Part shown: positions 42,408 to 51,531 of the stretch, one piece after another | Numbering within the stretch: position 1 is the first letter of the stretch | Layout of the letters: every line of letters starts with the position of its first letter | NCBI RefSeq assembly: GCF_015354335.1 | Contig: NZ_JADKYR010000001.1 | Location: 434,001-498,000 of the forward strand | From: Methylophilus sp. 13 | Lineage (GTDB): Bacteria; Pseudomonadota; Gammaproteobacteria; Burkholderiales; Methylophilaceae | DNA: 64,000 bases | Direction: 5' to 3' | The notes under the pieces: model-generated | What the model was told of the DNA's origin: nothing | Databases searched by the model: none | Seen by the model: the letters and a program-made list of their open reading frames with translations, nothing else | Made by a program: the position numbers and the translations under genes

Positions 42408-42503
42408 TGAAAACCCTAAGCACGCAAGCGGCACTCCTTGGTGAAAAATCACTCAAACCAAAACAACCCGCTCACCAGACGCTGAAAGTAAAGTAGACCC
42501 ACT

Positions 42504-43943
42504 ATGCAAACACACCTGACCACAGCCAACGACTTACTGCTGCGCCCTGCTGGACTGGATCAAGAAGCGCTGACCAATGTGCTCTCCGGCATGATGACGC
42601 ACAATATCGACTATGCCGACCTGTATTTTCAATACAGCCGCAGCGAATCCTGGGGCCTGGAAGAAGGTCAGGTCAAATCCGGCAGTTTCAATATCGACCA
42701 GGGTGTTGGCGTACGCGCCGTCAGCGGCGAAAAAACGGCTTTTGCCTATTCGGATGACATCCACCTCGACGCCCTGCAACAAGCGGCCAGCGCGACCCGC
42801 GCTATCGCCAGCCTGGGGCAAGAAAAAACCGGCCACAGCATCGTCACCCGCAGCCACCTGCCACTCTATCTGCCGCAAGACCCGATTGCCAGCCTGAGTG
42901 CAGACGCGAAGGTCAAGCTGCTCGAAAAACTCGAGCGTTACGCCAAGGCCCAAGACCCGCGCGTCACGCAAGTGATGGCCTCCATGGCCGCCGAATACGA
43001 AGTCGTCATGGTCGCCCGCAGTGACGGCGTCATGGCAGGCGATGTGCGCCCGCTGGTACGTGTGTCCCTGCAAGTCATCGCCGAACACAATGGCCGTCGT
43101 GAACAAGGCTCCAGCGGTGGCGGTGGCCGCTTTGATTACAGCTACTTCACCGATGAAGTGCTGCAAGACTACGCACAAAAAGCCGTGCATCAAGCCCTGG
43201 TTAATCTGGATGCGCGCCCTGCCCCCGCAGGCAGCATGACCGTCGTGCTCGGCAGCGGCTGGCCAGGCATTTTGCTGCACGAAGCCATCGGCCACGGCCT
43301 CGAAGGCGACTTTAACCGCAAAGGCAGCAGCGCCTTTAGCAATATGATTGGCCAGCAAGTCGCCGCCAAAGGCATCACCATTGTCGATGACGGCACCATC
43401 GCCGACCGCCGCGGCTCCCTGACTATGGATGACGAAGGCAACGCCCCGGAAAAAACCGTATTGATTGAGGACGGCATCCTGCGCGGCTACATCCAGGATA
43501 CGCTCAACGCCCGCCTGATGGGCATGAACCTCACCGGCAACGCTCGCCGCGAAAGCTACGCGCATATCCCCATGCCGCGCATGACCAACACTTACATGCT
43601 AAATGGCGACAAAGATCCGCAAGAGATTATCAAGTCAGTCAAAAAAGGGCTCTATGCTGCCAACTTTGGTGGCGGCCAGGTGGATATCACCAGCGGTAAA
43701 TTCGTCTTCAGCGCCGCTGAAGCCTACATGATTGAAGATGGCCAAATCACCTACCCGGTGAAAGGCGCTACGCTGATTGGTAACGGCCCGGACGTACTGA
43801 CACGTGTCAGCATGGTCGGCAATGATATGGCGCTTGATAGTGGCGTGGGCACTTGCGGCAAGGAAGGTCAGAGTGTGCCTGTGGGGGTTGGGCAACCTAC
43901 ATTGAAAATTGATGGTTTAACTGTAGGCGGAACTTCTGCTTAA
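42504..43943 (+). CDS. tldD: Metalloprotease TldD
   Basis: 479 residues, the usual length. The zinc-binding HExxxH is HEAIGH within LLHEAIGHGLEGDFNRKGSS near residue 258, with the late conserved C-terminal part LTRVSMVGNDMALDSGVGTCGKEGQSVPVGVGQPTL. With TldE (PmbA, not in this window) it degrades unfolded peptides and matures modified ones. Weak RBS (AAAGTA). Complete. Confidence 0.97.
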   Translation: MQTHLTTANDLLLRPAGLDQEALTNVLSGMMTHNIDYADLYFQYSRSESWGLEEGQVKSGSFNIDQGVGVRAVSGEKTAFAYSDDIHLDALQQAASATRAIASLGQEKTGHSIVTRSHLPLYLPQDPIASLSADAKVKLLEKLERYAKAQDPRVTQVMASMAAEYEVVMVARSDGVMAGDVRPLVRVSLQVIAEHNGRREQGSSGGGGRFDYSYFTDEVLQDYAQKAVHQALVNLDARPAPAGSMTVVLGSGWPGILLHEAIGHGLEGDFNRKGSSAFSNMIGQQVAAKGITIVDDGTIADRRGSLTMDDEGNAPEKTVLIEDGILRGYIQDTLNARLMGMNLTGNARRESYAHIPMPRMTNTYMLNGDKDPQEIIKSVKKGLYAANFGGGQVDITSGKFVFSAAEAYMIEDGQITYPVKGATLIGNGPDVLTRVSMVGNDMALDSGVGTCGKEGQSVPVGVGQPTLKIDGLTVGGTSA

Positions 43944-43970
43944 ATAACTTTAAGAACAGCATTAACATCA

Positions 43971-44366
43971 ATGCCTCTAGATCGATTTACGTGGATAGCC
44001 AAGTTTGCTTGGTTAGCTTGTGTTTTAAGCTTACTATCTTGCCAATCTCATGGTGTAAAGATCATTGATAAAACCCAACAAACTCTTCACTTTGAAGATG
44101 GAACAGAGATCATAGTGATCAAAAGAGTTTTTCCCGAATATCCCCCCGTACTGCGTAAGGCGAAGATACAGGGAAAAGTCTTAATAAGAACAACCGTCTT
44201 ATTGGATGGAACCACATCAAATATCTCAGTCTATAAATCATCAAATAACCAACTTGATGAATATGCTGTTCAAGCTGTGTCTAAATGGCTCTTTAGATAC
44301 CAAGATCCCACCAGCACAAAACCCAAAACCATCATTTTGCCACTGACATTCTCAATTGATAACTAA
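43971..44366 (+). CDS. TonB C-terminal-domain lipoprotein
   Basis: 131 residues. A lipobox (LSLLSC, Cys24) suggests an outer- or inner-membrane lipoprotein. The rest resembles a TonB/TolA C-terminal domain (VFPEYPPVLRKAKIQGKVLIRTTVLLDGT; LDEYAVQAVSKWLFRY), but without the N-terminal membrane helix and proline-rich spacer of TonB. Its base composition is more AT-rich than tldD, which precedes it by 27 bases. Function unknown. No clear Shine-Dalgarno. Confidence 0.78.
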   Translation: MPLDRFTWIAKFAWLACVLSLLSCQSHGVKIIDKTQQTLHFEDGTEIIVIKRVFPEYPPVLRKAKIQGKVLIRTTVLLDGTTSNISVYKSSNNQLDEYAVQAVSKWLFRYQDPTSTKPKTIILPLTFSIDN

Positions 44367-44400
44367 ATGATGTCGTCACTATTTAACCAAGCTTAGCCTG

Positions 44401-44427
44401 CTAGGGTGGGCAATTAATTTCCCACCC
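44401..44427. repeat. REP-like palindromic repeat, copy D
   Basis: CTAGGGTGGGCAA and TTTCCCACCC flank a short AT centre. Same family as the copy at 8092. Confidence 0.7.
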
Positions 44428-44528
44428 GTTGAGAAGCGTCTCAATACACCCGGAACTACTATCAACTAAATGTTTTTCTGACTATCCCCATCATGAGCTC
44501 TCCAAGATATTTTTATATATTTAGCCTT

Positions 44529-44555
44529 GTAGGGTGGGCAATTTATTGCCCACGC
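44529..44555. repeat. REP-like palindromic repeat, copy E
   Basis: GTAGGGTGGGCAA, TTTA, TTGCCCACGC: identical in its arms to the copy at 8092. Confidence 0.8.
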
Positions 44556-44617
44556 GGCCAGTAATTCCTGAATAGATCTGCACCCAACCATCTCCAGCGC
44601 ATTTCGGGTTTACCTCT

Positions 44618-44638
44618 CGTGGGCAACAGTTGCCCACC
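44618..44638. repeat. REP-like palindromic repeat, copy F
   Basis: CGTGGGCAAC and GTTGCCCACC around a short centre, in the reverse orientation. Confidence 0.75.
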
Positions 44639-44652
44639 ATACAGACTTACGG

Positions 44653-45816
44653 TTATGACTTCAAATTACGCAGACCAAACCAAGCGATATACGCATAACA
44701 AATCACTGGTAACACAAACGCATGATGTATTCCCAAGCGGTCAGCCAGCAACCCGGTCAAAAGTGGGATCACTGCGCCCCCCACAATCGCTGTTGCGAGC
44801 AAACCTGACCCTTTTTTCTCCTGCCCGGCTTTTAGGCCTTTGATGCCCAACGTAAAAATGGTGGGGAACATAATGGAGTTACACAGCCCCACCAGCACCA
44901 TGGTGGCAATCGCCAGATTGCCTGTGCTTTGCATGGAGACCAGAATAAACATGACTGAGAGCAATGCGTGGGTGATGAGCACCTTGGCGGGGGCGAATGC
45001 CTTGAGGGTGAAGATGCCGATAAAGCGGCCGACCATGGCGCCGCCCCAGTATAAAGCGACTAATGGTGCAGCTTGTGTTTCGGCAACATGGCTGATTTCC
45101 ATCACATAGTTGACCAGAAAACTGCCTATCGACACTTCAGCGCCCACATAGGCAAAAATGCCGATTACGCCCATTAACAGGCCTTTTTCTTTTAGTACTT
45201 CAGACCAGCGGCTTTCGTCCGCTTCCGCGCTTTCCATGCCTGTCAGGTTGAGTTTGGAGAGCACCAGCGCAATCACAATTAAGACGCCTGCAATCAAAAA
45301 GTAAGGATAGACGACGCCTTCCGCATACACGGAGTTGGTCAGTCCAGAGAGGATGAAATAAGCGCCAAAAAACGGGGCGATAAAGGTGCCGAGTGAATTA
45401 AACGCTTGCGCCATGGTGAGCCTGGAAGAAGCGGTTTCTTTGGGGCCGATGATGGAGACGCACGGATTCGCAGCCACTTGCAGTAATACAATGCCGGACG
45501 CGAGCACGAACAAGGCCCCAAGAAACAAGGCGTAGGTATGCAACAACACCGCCGGGTAAAAAAACAGGCAGCCCAGCGCAGCCAGGGCAAAGCCGATCAC
45601 CATGCCCTTTTGATAGCCGACTTGCTCAATCAACTTGCTGAAAGGAATGGAGGTCAGGCCATAAGCGGCAAAAAAGCAGAACTGGATTAAGGCCGCCTGG
45701 GCATAGCTCAGGGAAAAGATGGCTTTTAGGTAAGGCACCAGAATATCGTTCAGGCAGGTGATAAACCCCATCATAAAAAACAGGATGGTCAGCGAGGTGA
45801 GTGCTTTTTTGTACAT
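44653..45816 (-). CDS. MFS sugar transporter (FucP/GluP-like)
   Basis: 387 residues, twelve membrane helices. Opening TSLTILFFMMGFITCLNDILVPYLKAIFSL, the VQF-type segment, and QVAANPCVSIIGPKETASSRLTMAQAFNSLGT match the FucP/glucose-galactose branch. ATG 45816; upstream in-frame codons lack an RBS. It likely imports a sugar with protons. In a methylotroph the sugar is unclear. The gene ends just before a REP-like repeat cluster. Confidence 0.9.
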   Translation of the reverse strand: MYKKALTSLTILFFMMGFITCLNDILVPYLKAIFSLSYAQAALIQFCFFAAYGLTSIPFSKLIEQVGYQKGMVIGFALAALGCLFFYPAVLLHTYALFLGALFVLASGIVLLQVAANPCVSIIGPKETASSRLTMAQAFNSLGTFIAPFFGAYFILSGLTNSVYAEGVVYPYFLIAGVLIVIALVLSKLNLTGMESAEADESRWSEVLKEKGLLMGVIGIFAYVGAEVSIGSFLVNYVMEISHVAETQAAPLVALYWGGAMVGRFIGIFTLKAFAPAKVLITHALLSVMFILVSMQSTGNLAIATMVLVGLCNSIMFPTIFTLGIKGLKAGQEKKGSGLLATAIVGGAVIPLLTGLLADRLGIHHAFVLPVICYAYIAWFGLRNLKS

Positions 45817-46071
45817 ATTTATTTTAAAAAATAATGAATTGCCGTCACTACACCATAGATGCGCTGACTTTGGAAGAGCCTCCATGATTTTGTAAATCCA
45901 GTGAACTTGCGTGGGAAAACTGCTTCAAACAGCAAAAATAGCTGACACATATCAAATTCCCTGCATATTCAGGAAGTTAGCCGCTTGACGATGACGGGTT
46001 GCAGTTTGTAATATGATTCAGACAAGGCCACAAGCTTTATTTTCATTCATCTCTAGACCAAGGAGTTATGT

Positions 46072-46332
46072 ATGGCAACCAGCAAGACCACTGATGTATC
46101 TGCAAAAAAAACCAGCGCCAAAAAAGCGGCCCCTAAAACTGACAGCCCCAAAACCAAATCTGCCAGCCCCCGTAAAAAGTCTGTCAAACCTTCTATTATC
46201 ACCAGCGAAGAGCGTTACAAGATGATTGAAGTTGCGGCTTACTATATTGCAGAGAAAAACGGCTTTGGGGATAGCCACATGGATTATTGGCTACAGGCTG
46301 AAAAAGAAATTGACCATAAGCTGAATGCCTGA
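46072..46332 (+). CDS. DUF2934 small protein
   Basis: 86 residues. A Lys/Ala/Pro/Ser-rich, histone-like N-terminus (about 1-43) and a C-terminal DUF2934 domain (EERYKMIEVAAYYIAEKNGFGDSHMDYWLQAEKEID). Such proteins may bind nucleic acid through the basic tail. Function unknown. RBS AAGGAG; divergent from the MFS gene, convergent with the protease gene. Confidence 0.88.
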   Translation: MATSKTTDVSAKKTSAKKAAPKTDSPKTKSASPRKKSVKPSIITSEERYKMIEVAAYYIAEKNGFGDSHMDYWLQAEKEIDHKLNA

Positions 46333-46335
46333 ATC

Positions 46336-47373
46336 TCAGCGGCCTGGGTTTGCAGGCCGCTTGCCATAATGATTTAACGGTGCCGACGTGAACTGGATAT
46401 CGGCACCGCTATGTTGTGCATATTGTAAAAATCCCAACACTTCCGGATGGCTCAACTTGAGTCCATACGCCACGTATGGATACTCCGATAACGGCACTTG
46501 TTTCTGGAAGAACGGCCAGTTAGCGCTTGGATTATAAAAACGTTCCACCAGGCTGGTCACCGCCAATAACTCGTATTGCCCTTGCGCATTCAGCACTAGC
46601 CACGGCCCGCCAGAGTCGCCCACGGTCGGCATGGGAATGGTATGGTCGTATTGGTCAAGATCGTTTAAACGGTTTACCGCCAACAATGCTTTTTCAGCAT
46701 GCACTAACTCTTGCGTATAGGCAAACTGAGTCTGCGCTTGCAGGTGCAGCATCTCATCCATGTCGCGGTAGGGTTTGGGTAAGATCTGGTAAAAATCCGA
46801 GAGGTCATGTACCGGCTTGCGCTCTCCGCAACGCGGATGGCGGGTATCCGCTTCGCCATAACCGCGGCCGTAACCGCAAATCATGATGACCTCAGGTATC
46901 TGGTCGTCGATACGAATTCGCAGTGGTTGGATGAGGCTTTGTACTTTGGCATCAAACACCAGCACCGCGATATCCTGGGTTAAATCCTCAGCCACACGCT
47001 CAAATGGCCGGTAAAAGGCCTGCTTTAACCTCACCTCTTCCAGTCCCAGCAGTTCTGGTTGCGCAATGCTCACCAGGGGTAACTCCTTGGGGCCAGTGAG
47101 GCGCACTTCTTTCATGCAATGCGCAGCTGTCACCAACGTGAGGGGCTTAAGGCCGACAATCGCGGCACTGCAAATCGAATCGTAATATTCCCATTTTTCG
47201 ACCGACTGCAAAAAATGGGCATGCTGGATGCTGAGCTTCACCGTGGAGATCGTCATGCCCGGAAACGTGAGCCCGTGAATAATCGCTTGCGTCGGATAGA
47301 CCAGGGTCAGTCCCAGACACACCACGAGCACAGGCGTAAACCGCCTCAACAAGCTTTGCTTGATGTACCGCAT
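46336..47373 (-). CDS. Exported trypsin-like serine protease
   Basis: 345 residues. Signal peptide about 1-30 (PVLVVCLGLTLVYPTQA). Chymotrypsin-fold catalytic triad is complete: His85 (VTAAHC), Asp134 (QDIAVLVF) and Ser254 (VGDSGGPW). Cysteines (Cys68/Cys86 and Cys166/Cys182) could form disulfides. No PDZ domain. It ends three bases before the DUF2934 stop region (convergent), and follows the small secreted-protein gene by 16 bases, so the two are co-transcribed and may work together in the periplasm. Confidence 0.92.
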   Translation of the reverse strand: MRYIKQSLLRRFTPVLVVCLGLTLVYPTQAIIHGLTFPGMTISTVKLSIQHAHFLQSVEKWEYYDSICSAAIVGLKPLTLVTAAHCMKEVRLTGPKELPLVSIAQPELLGLEEVRLKQAFYRPFERVAEDLTQDIAVLVFDAKVQSLIQPLRIRIDDQIPEVIMICGYGRGYGEADTRHPRCGERKPVHDLSDFYQILPKPYRDMDEMLHLQAQTQFAYTQELVHAEKALLAVNRLNDLDQYDHTIPMPTVGDSGGPWLVLNAQGQYELLAVTSLVERFYNPSANWPFFQKQVPLSEYPYVAYGLKLSHPEVLGFLQYAQHSGADIQFTSAPLNHYGKRPANPGR

Positions 47374-47389
47374 CGCAGCCTGCCAGCGC

Positions 47390-47875
47390 TTAAGGCAAGC
47401 TTCTGGCAGCGTTGTTTTTTAATTCTATAGGGCCAAAACAGCTTTCCAGCGCGGGATCGTCATTATCACAAGAAATAAAACTGCTGCCATCGGGTTTAAA
47501 CAGTACAAAACTGGTTTGCTCGGTATTGACCTCAGAATGTTGCTTGGTGCAATCCAGGGCCTTGTTACTTAAGGTCACCCGATGATTCAACTTGAAAAAA
47601 CCATGCGCATCCGGTTGTGGCGTGACCTCATAGCGCGCTTCGAGTTGCTCATCACCACTGGTAAAAATTGCCGTACCGTCTTCTTTAAACCAGTAAGTTT
47701 CCAGGCAGCCATTCTCAGGTAATTTGGATTCCCAGTACCCAATCAGGGGATGTTTGAGTGATCTGGGGTCTGCTTTCCCCTCGCCCTCTGCATAGAGAGA
47801 TAAACTGATCAACATCGTCGCCCCCAACAACACAGACAGCAACAGGCTTGTTTTTTTGATTCGCTGATCACGCAT
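47390..47875 (-). CDS. Small exported hypothetical protein
   Basis: 161 residues, not recognised. Signal peptide about 1-29 (LLLSVLLGATMLISLSLYAEG). Beta-rich mature part (LIGYWESKLPENGCLETYWFKEDGTAIFTSGDEQLEARYEV), reminiscent of a lipocalin-like ligand-binding domain, with three cysteines. Chosen start ATG 47875 follows GGGGG. Same operon as the trypsin-like protease; could be its substrate or inhibitor (inference). Confidence 0.72.
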   Translation of the reverse strand: MRDQRIKKTSLLLSVLLGATMLISLSLYAEGEGKADPRSLKHPLIGYWESKLPENGCLETYWFKEDGTAIFTSGDEQLEARYEVTPQPDAHGFFKLNHRVTLSNKALDCTKQHSEVNTEQTSFVLFKPDGSSFISCDNDDPALESCFGPIELKNNAARSLP

Positions 47876-48037
47876 TGCACACCCCCAAAATTGAAATGAT
47901 GTAAAGCTGTCAGCGATTGTCATGGAAAAAATTTAAGCGCAGATAGTGAATGATTCACTTGAACGATTGCATTCTTTCCTAGAATGACGCACTACCCGGC
48001 ATCATCGCAGGGTCATCTCCAGCGGCAGACAATAAAA

Positions 48038-48058
48038 AACCCCGGAAAATCCGGGGTT
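48038..48058 (-). terminator. Terminator of efp
   Basis: AACCCCGG (48038-48045) pairs with CCGGGGTT (48051-48058); on the minus strand the T-tract follows. Confidence 0.88.
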
Positions 48059-48078
48059 GATCATCGCAAGCAGAGGAA

Positions 48079-48639
48079 TTATTTCATCACGCGGTTGCGG
48101 TATTCACCTGTGCGGGTATCGATCTCGATTTTGTCGCCTTGGTTCACAAACAAAGGCACTGGAATCTCAAAACCGGAAGCGATTTTCGCTGGTTTCATGA
48201 CTTTACCTGAAGTATCGCCTTTGACTGCAGGCTCGGTATAAGTGATTTCACGCACTACAGTGGTTGGCAGTTCGATAGAAATCGCTTTGCCTTCGTAGAA
48301 ACGCACTTCACAGGGCATGCCGTCTTCGAGGTATGGCAGCGCGTCTTCCATAAACTCAGCGTCCACATCGTATTGGTTGTATTCAGCATCCATAAATACG
48401 TAGGTAGGATCAGCAAAGTAAGAGTAAGTCACTTCTTTCTTTTCGAGCACGATCACATCAAACTTGTCCTGTGCGTTGTAGACGTTTTCGCTAGGCGCTT
48501 CAGTCAACAAGTTTTTCATTTTCATTTTCACCACAGCCGCGTTACGGCCGGATTTGTTATATTCAGTCTTTACAACCACCATCGGGTCGTTGCCAATCAT
48601 CACTACGTTGCCAACGCGGAGTTCTTGAGCGATTTTCAT
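48079..48639 (-). CDS. efp: Translation elongation factor P
   Basis: 186 residues. Three-domain EF-P: the tip loop reads [10 protein letters not shown] with Arg32, so it is of the arginine type that is rhamnosylated by EarP rather than the lysine type. The C-terminal part [24 protein letters not shown] is diagnostic. EF-P rescues ribosomes stalled on proline stretches. Its modifier, EarP, lies 198 bases upstream on the same strand. Confidence 0.97.
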   Translation of the reverse strand: MKIAQELRVGNVVMIGNDPMVVVKTEYNKSGRNAAVVKMKMKNLLTEAPSENVYNAQDKFDVIVLEKKEVTYSYFADPTYVFMDAEYNQYDVDAEFMEDALPYLEDGMPCEVRFYEGKAISIELPTTVVREITYTEPAVKGDTSGKVMKPAKIASGFEIPVPLFVNQGDKIEIDTRTGEYRNRVMK

Positions 48640-48837
48640 AATAAGCCTTAATTTGTATGCGGGATTTTAAAACGCCGGATTATACCCGATAAGCGTGACA
48701 TTTCTCAAGAAAACAAGGGATTAAGTGACCACGCTTGCAAATTGCTGTGTTGCGCGGGAGGCATGCGCAAGTCGTATCTCATCGACTGCCTTGCTTGCTG
48801 CGTTGTTAGCGCCTTGCGCTTTATGCCGATCGCTCAT

Positions 48838-49974
48838 TTAACACCGGATTTTGTCAATAAAACGCACCAAGTTGGTGGCGAGATCTGGCTGCTGCGATTG
48901 TTGCGCTTTAAACGCTTGCGCATGACTGGCAAGCGCGGGTAATGCAGTGACCAGCGATTGCCACAAGTCAGGACGCCAGTGCCCGCGTGCCCAGGCCAGC
49001 ATGGTTTCACGCACGGTTTCGGCAACCGAGGCTTCGGCTTGTGCCAGATAGTGATCGAGAAAGGCATTGAGTTTAACCAGATGCGTTTCCTCGCTTTGCT
49101 GATACGGCAACCAGATCATGGGTTTGCCTGCCCACAATGCCCGTATCCAGCTATCCTCCCCACGGACAAAATTCACATCGCACAAGTAAAGCAGGCGGTC
49201 GTAATCCGCTTGCGATAAAAACGGAATAACGAGAAACGTACACTGCTGGCGCTGGATCTGCTCTCCCACCTGCAATGGGCTGCTGCCTAGCACCTCGGCC
49301 AGCATAGGCGCGACTGTTTCTGGCACCAGTACACGCACTGGCTGGAGAGACTGCGCAAGCGACGTCACCAATGCGGCCAGCGGGGCATGCGCGTAGCAAA
49401 ACAAGGAGAGCGTGAGTGCGTGAGGGGATGCGGCTATCGGCGGCGCAGGTTCAAAGGTTGACCAATCTGCCGTTGCCTGCCATGCGGGCAAGCTGGCCTC
49501 ACGCAGCAGGCCACCGGTCTGCTGCGTAAACCCGGGGTAAAAGAAATAACGGATCAAACCATTGGCTTGTGGTGAGGGTTGTGCATGAAACCCCTCTACC
49601 CAGGGTTCTGCAGATAAGTAATCAACATTGACCCAAGTGGCAGCGCCTTGCAGCATGGCTTGCTGATAAGTCTCAGGCAAACCACAGCCAAAGGTTTCAA
49701 TGACGATATCGGCCACTGGTGAAAAATCTGCGTCTGCAGTCCAGTGCCGTATCTCAATGCAGGCATGCCCAGCACCCGCAAAACGTTCGGCCAACGCAAG
49801 ATCATCTACCCACAGGCGCAGTGCAATATCGTACTCATCGGCCAATTGCCTGGCCAGGCGCCAGCACACGCCAATATCACCAAAGTTATCCACTACTTTG
49901 CAAAAAATATCCCAGCGGGCGCCAGACACAGCTTGGGGAAGTGACGCAACAGGGCGTATATGAGTCGCACACAT
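48838..49974 (-). CDS. earP: EF-P arginine rhamnosyltransferase EarP
   Basis: 378 residues. GT-B fold glycosyltransferase; the start RWDIFCKVVDNFGDIGVCWRLARQL and the later NFVRGEDSWIRALWAGKPMIW (nucleotide-sugar site) are the EarP signatures. It transfers rhamnose from dTDP-rhamnose to Arg32 of EF-P. The gene order earP-efp is conserved in many beta- and gammaproteobacteria. The ATG at 49974 has no Shine-Dalgarno; the codons before the conserved part leave the exact start open. Confidence 0.95.
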   Translation of the reverse strand: MCATHIRPVASLPQAVSGARWDIFCKVVDNFGDIGVCWRLARQLADEYDIALRLWVDDLALAERFAGAGHACIEIRHWTADADFSPVADIVIETFGCGLPETYQQAMLQGAATWVNVDYLSAEPWVEGFHAQPSPQANGLIRYFFYPGFTQQTGGLLREASLPAWQATADWSTFEPAPPIAASPHALTLSLFCYAHAPLAALVTSLAQSLQPVRVLVPETVAPMLAEVLGSSPLQVGEQIQRQQCTFLVIPFLSQADYDRLLYLCDVNFVRGEDSWIRALWAGKPMIWLPYQQSEETHLVKLNAFLDHYLAQAEASVAETVRETMLAWARGHWRPDLWQSLVTALPALASHAQAFKAQQSQQPDLATNLVRFIDKIRC

Positions 49975-50059
49975 AGGAGGAATAAAACGGGGGAATGCCG
50001 CTGAAACTCAGGAAGCGCTAGTCTAACCGATCTTGCCTGTGATCGGCAGCCTGGCGCGT

Positions 50060-50563
50060 TTATGCCGCTGAGGCGGTGGTCATTTCAGCGGTTTCCAGCC
50101 AGGTCAATTGCAACAGCTTGGCATCGGTCGACGCGCGATGGGGCTCCAAAGCCATTTGCTCACGCAGACGCTGCTTGGTCTCGTGCCAAACAGCTTTCTG
50201 GTCAAGCGTGAGCGTGAGGCTCAAATCCTCAAGCTTGAAGTTGGGGCTCAAGCCAGCGGCCTCATACAAGCCGTGTAACCAGACAAAGTCTTGATACCAG
50301 CCATCGGTATACACCGTTTTGCCATTGAGCACATGATTCAAATGCAAGGCAATCTCGCGTGCCGTCGCGCCATAAGTTTCCAGCGACTGACGGGATTGAT
50401 GGTGTAGTTTTTCCGCTTCATCATCCCAGTGCAGCCAGTCCGCATGCGGCTGTACTTGCGCACTCCAGGTCTGCCCGCTTTTATCCACATAGCCAATTTC
50501 GACCGGATAACTGCCAGCGCCAAAGCCAGAGGCTTCAATGTCGATGATGATAGGTGGATTCAT
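50060..50563 (-). CDS. DnaQ-like 3'-5' exonuclease-family protein
   Basis: 167 residues. The DEDD start motif DIEASGFG (Asp9, Glu11) and a late HRASTDA segment are visible; the family includes oligoribonuclease-like and DNA proof-reading enzymes. Short, with no extra domains. Middle region VYTDGWYQDFVWLHGLYEAAGL supplies the second acidic motif. The ATG at 50563 follows AGAG; an ATG at 50578 would add five residues. Substrate unknown. Confidence 0.8.
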   Translation of the reverse strand: MNPPIIIDIEASGFGAGSYPVEIGYVDKSGQTWSAQVQPHADWLHWDDEAEKLHHQSRQSLETYGATAREIALHLNHVLNGKTVYTDGWYQDFVWLHGLYEAAGLSPNFKLEDLSLTLTLDQKAVWHETKQRLREQMALEPHRASTDAKLLQLTWLETAEMTTASAA

Positions 50564-50692
50564 GGCAACTCTCTGCATTGTTTTTTCTAATTAAGTCATC
50601 GTCAAAAAGACGGACTTCTTTAATGAAACAGAATTATACGCAGGAATATGACGTGCAAATGAATTAAAAGCATTTGTTTTCAACCGCTTATT

Positions 50693-50724
50693 GACATTCA
50701 GCCGCATAAACGCGGCTGAATGTC
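50693..50724. repeat. Perfect inverted repeat (hairpin)
   Basis: GACATTCAGCCGC (50693-50705) and GCGGCTGAATGTC (50712-50724) pair across a 6-base loop, 13 bp without mismatch. It lies just downstream of the MerT-like gene on the minus strand but lacks a T-tract. Could be a transcript end, a processing site or a protein-binding site. Confidence 0.7.
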
Positions 50725-50759
50725 CTACCCCTGATTCATCCAACACCAGGGGATGCAAC

Positions 50760-51155
50760 TCAAGCGATCAATAAGGGGGCAATAAAAGCAAAGAAGCTGC
50801 CGACCAAAAAGATGACCACAGAAAACACGTAAATCCACAGGCTTTGCCGCCGGGTTTGCTGGCATAGCTTGGCTAACTGTGGATCCACCGGGCAAGGCAA
50901 ATTGCGCGCACGCCACTGCATGATGCCAGCCAGCAGCAACATGCTACCGGCCAGGCCAAACACCAGCGGCTTATGCTCGCTGATCCAGATCAGTTGCGGA
51001 AAATGGCTGATCAGGCTGGTCAAGGTTGCCACCGAGCCGATCGCCACCAGCGTAGCTGGCAAGGCGCAGCAAATCAGCGTCGAGCCACTGGTGAATAGCG
51101 ACAACAGATTCAAGCGCTTGCTCGCCTGCAAATGATTGATTTCAGCGGCCATCAT
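50760..51155 (-). CDS. MerT-like membrane metal transporter
   Basis: 131 residues with three or four hydrophobic segments. The vicinal cysteines of MerT appear in the first helix (STLICCALPATLVAIGSVAT), and LPCPVDPQLAKLCQQ in a loop is a second cysteine pair. Start overlaps the HMA-protein stop by four bases (ATGA), so the two are coupled. Metal (mercury, copper or other soft metal) cannot be told from sequence. Last gene of the cluster. Confidence 0.8.
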   Translation of the reverse strand: MMAAEINHLQASKRLNLLSLFTSGSTLICCALPATLVAIGSVATLTSLISHFPQLIWISEHKPLVFGLAGSMLLLAGIMQWRARNLPCPVDPQLAKLCQQTRRQSLWIYVFSVVIFLVGSFFAFIAPLLIA

Positions 51156-51496
51156 TTGCTACCTGCCTGGTGATCCGCCTTGACCACTTCGGCCTGGATC
51201 GCTTCAACAGTCTGGTTCACCCGGGCCAGCTTGGTCACCGTATAGCCAGCATCTTCAATTACTTTGCTAAAGGCCGCATCGGAGACCTCCTGGCCATCTT
51301 TGAGTTGCAAGGCAACCACCCGGCTTTTCAGGTCAACAAATGCGGCCTGTTTCTGTGGCAAGGCATTGAGTTTTTTCTCGATGCCTTTGGCACAAAACGC
51401 GCAGACCATGCCGTTGACTTCGGCCTTGATCGTGGTCACGGCAAAAGCCGCAGGGGTCATTGCAGACAGCATTAATGTAATCAGTAATTTTTTCAT
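51152..51496 (-). CDS. Periplasmic heavy-metal-binding protein (MerP-like)
   Basis: 114 residues. Signal peptide about 1-19 (LSAMTPAAFA), then a heavy-metal-associated domain with CxxC in VNGMVCAFCAKGIEKKLNAL, slightly unlike the usual GMxCxxC in having Ala/Phe between the cysteines. It would shuttle a soft-metal ion to the MerT-like protein. RBS AAAGGA. Confidence 0.87.
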   Translation of the reverse strand: MKKLLITLMLSAMTPAAFAVTTIKAEVNGMVCAFCAKGIEKKLNALPQKQAAFVDLKSRVVALQLKDGQEVSDAAFSKVIEDAGYTVTKLARVNQTVEAIQAEVVKADHQAGSK

Positions 51497-51531
51497 GATT
51501 CAGATTCCTTTTATTCAATATTCAATCAGGG

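Noticed and set aside
42534-43565. A 343-residue open frame on the minus strand inside tldD
   Set aside because: It is antiparallel to the intact, well-conserved tldD gene. Its sequence is poor in recognisable domains and arises from the codon bias of the opposite strand.
48642-48837. Possible small gene between efp and earP
   Set aside because: A short frame exists around 48742-48942, but it overlaps the earP end, has no ribosome-binding site and shows no conserved feature.
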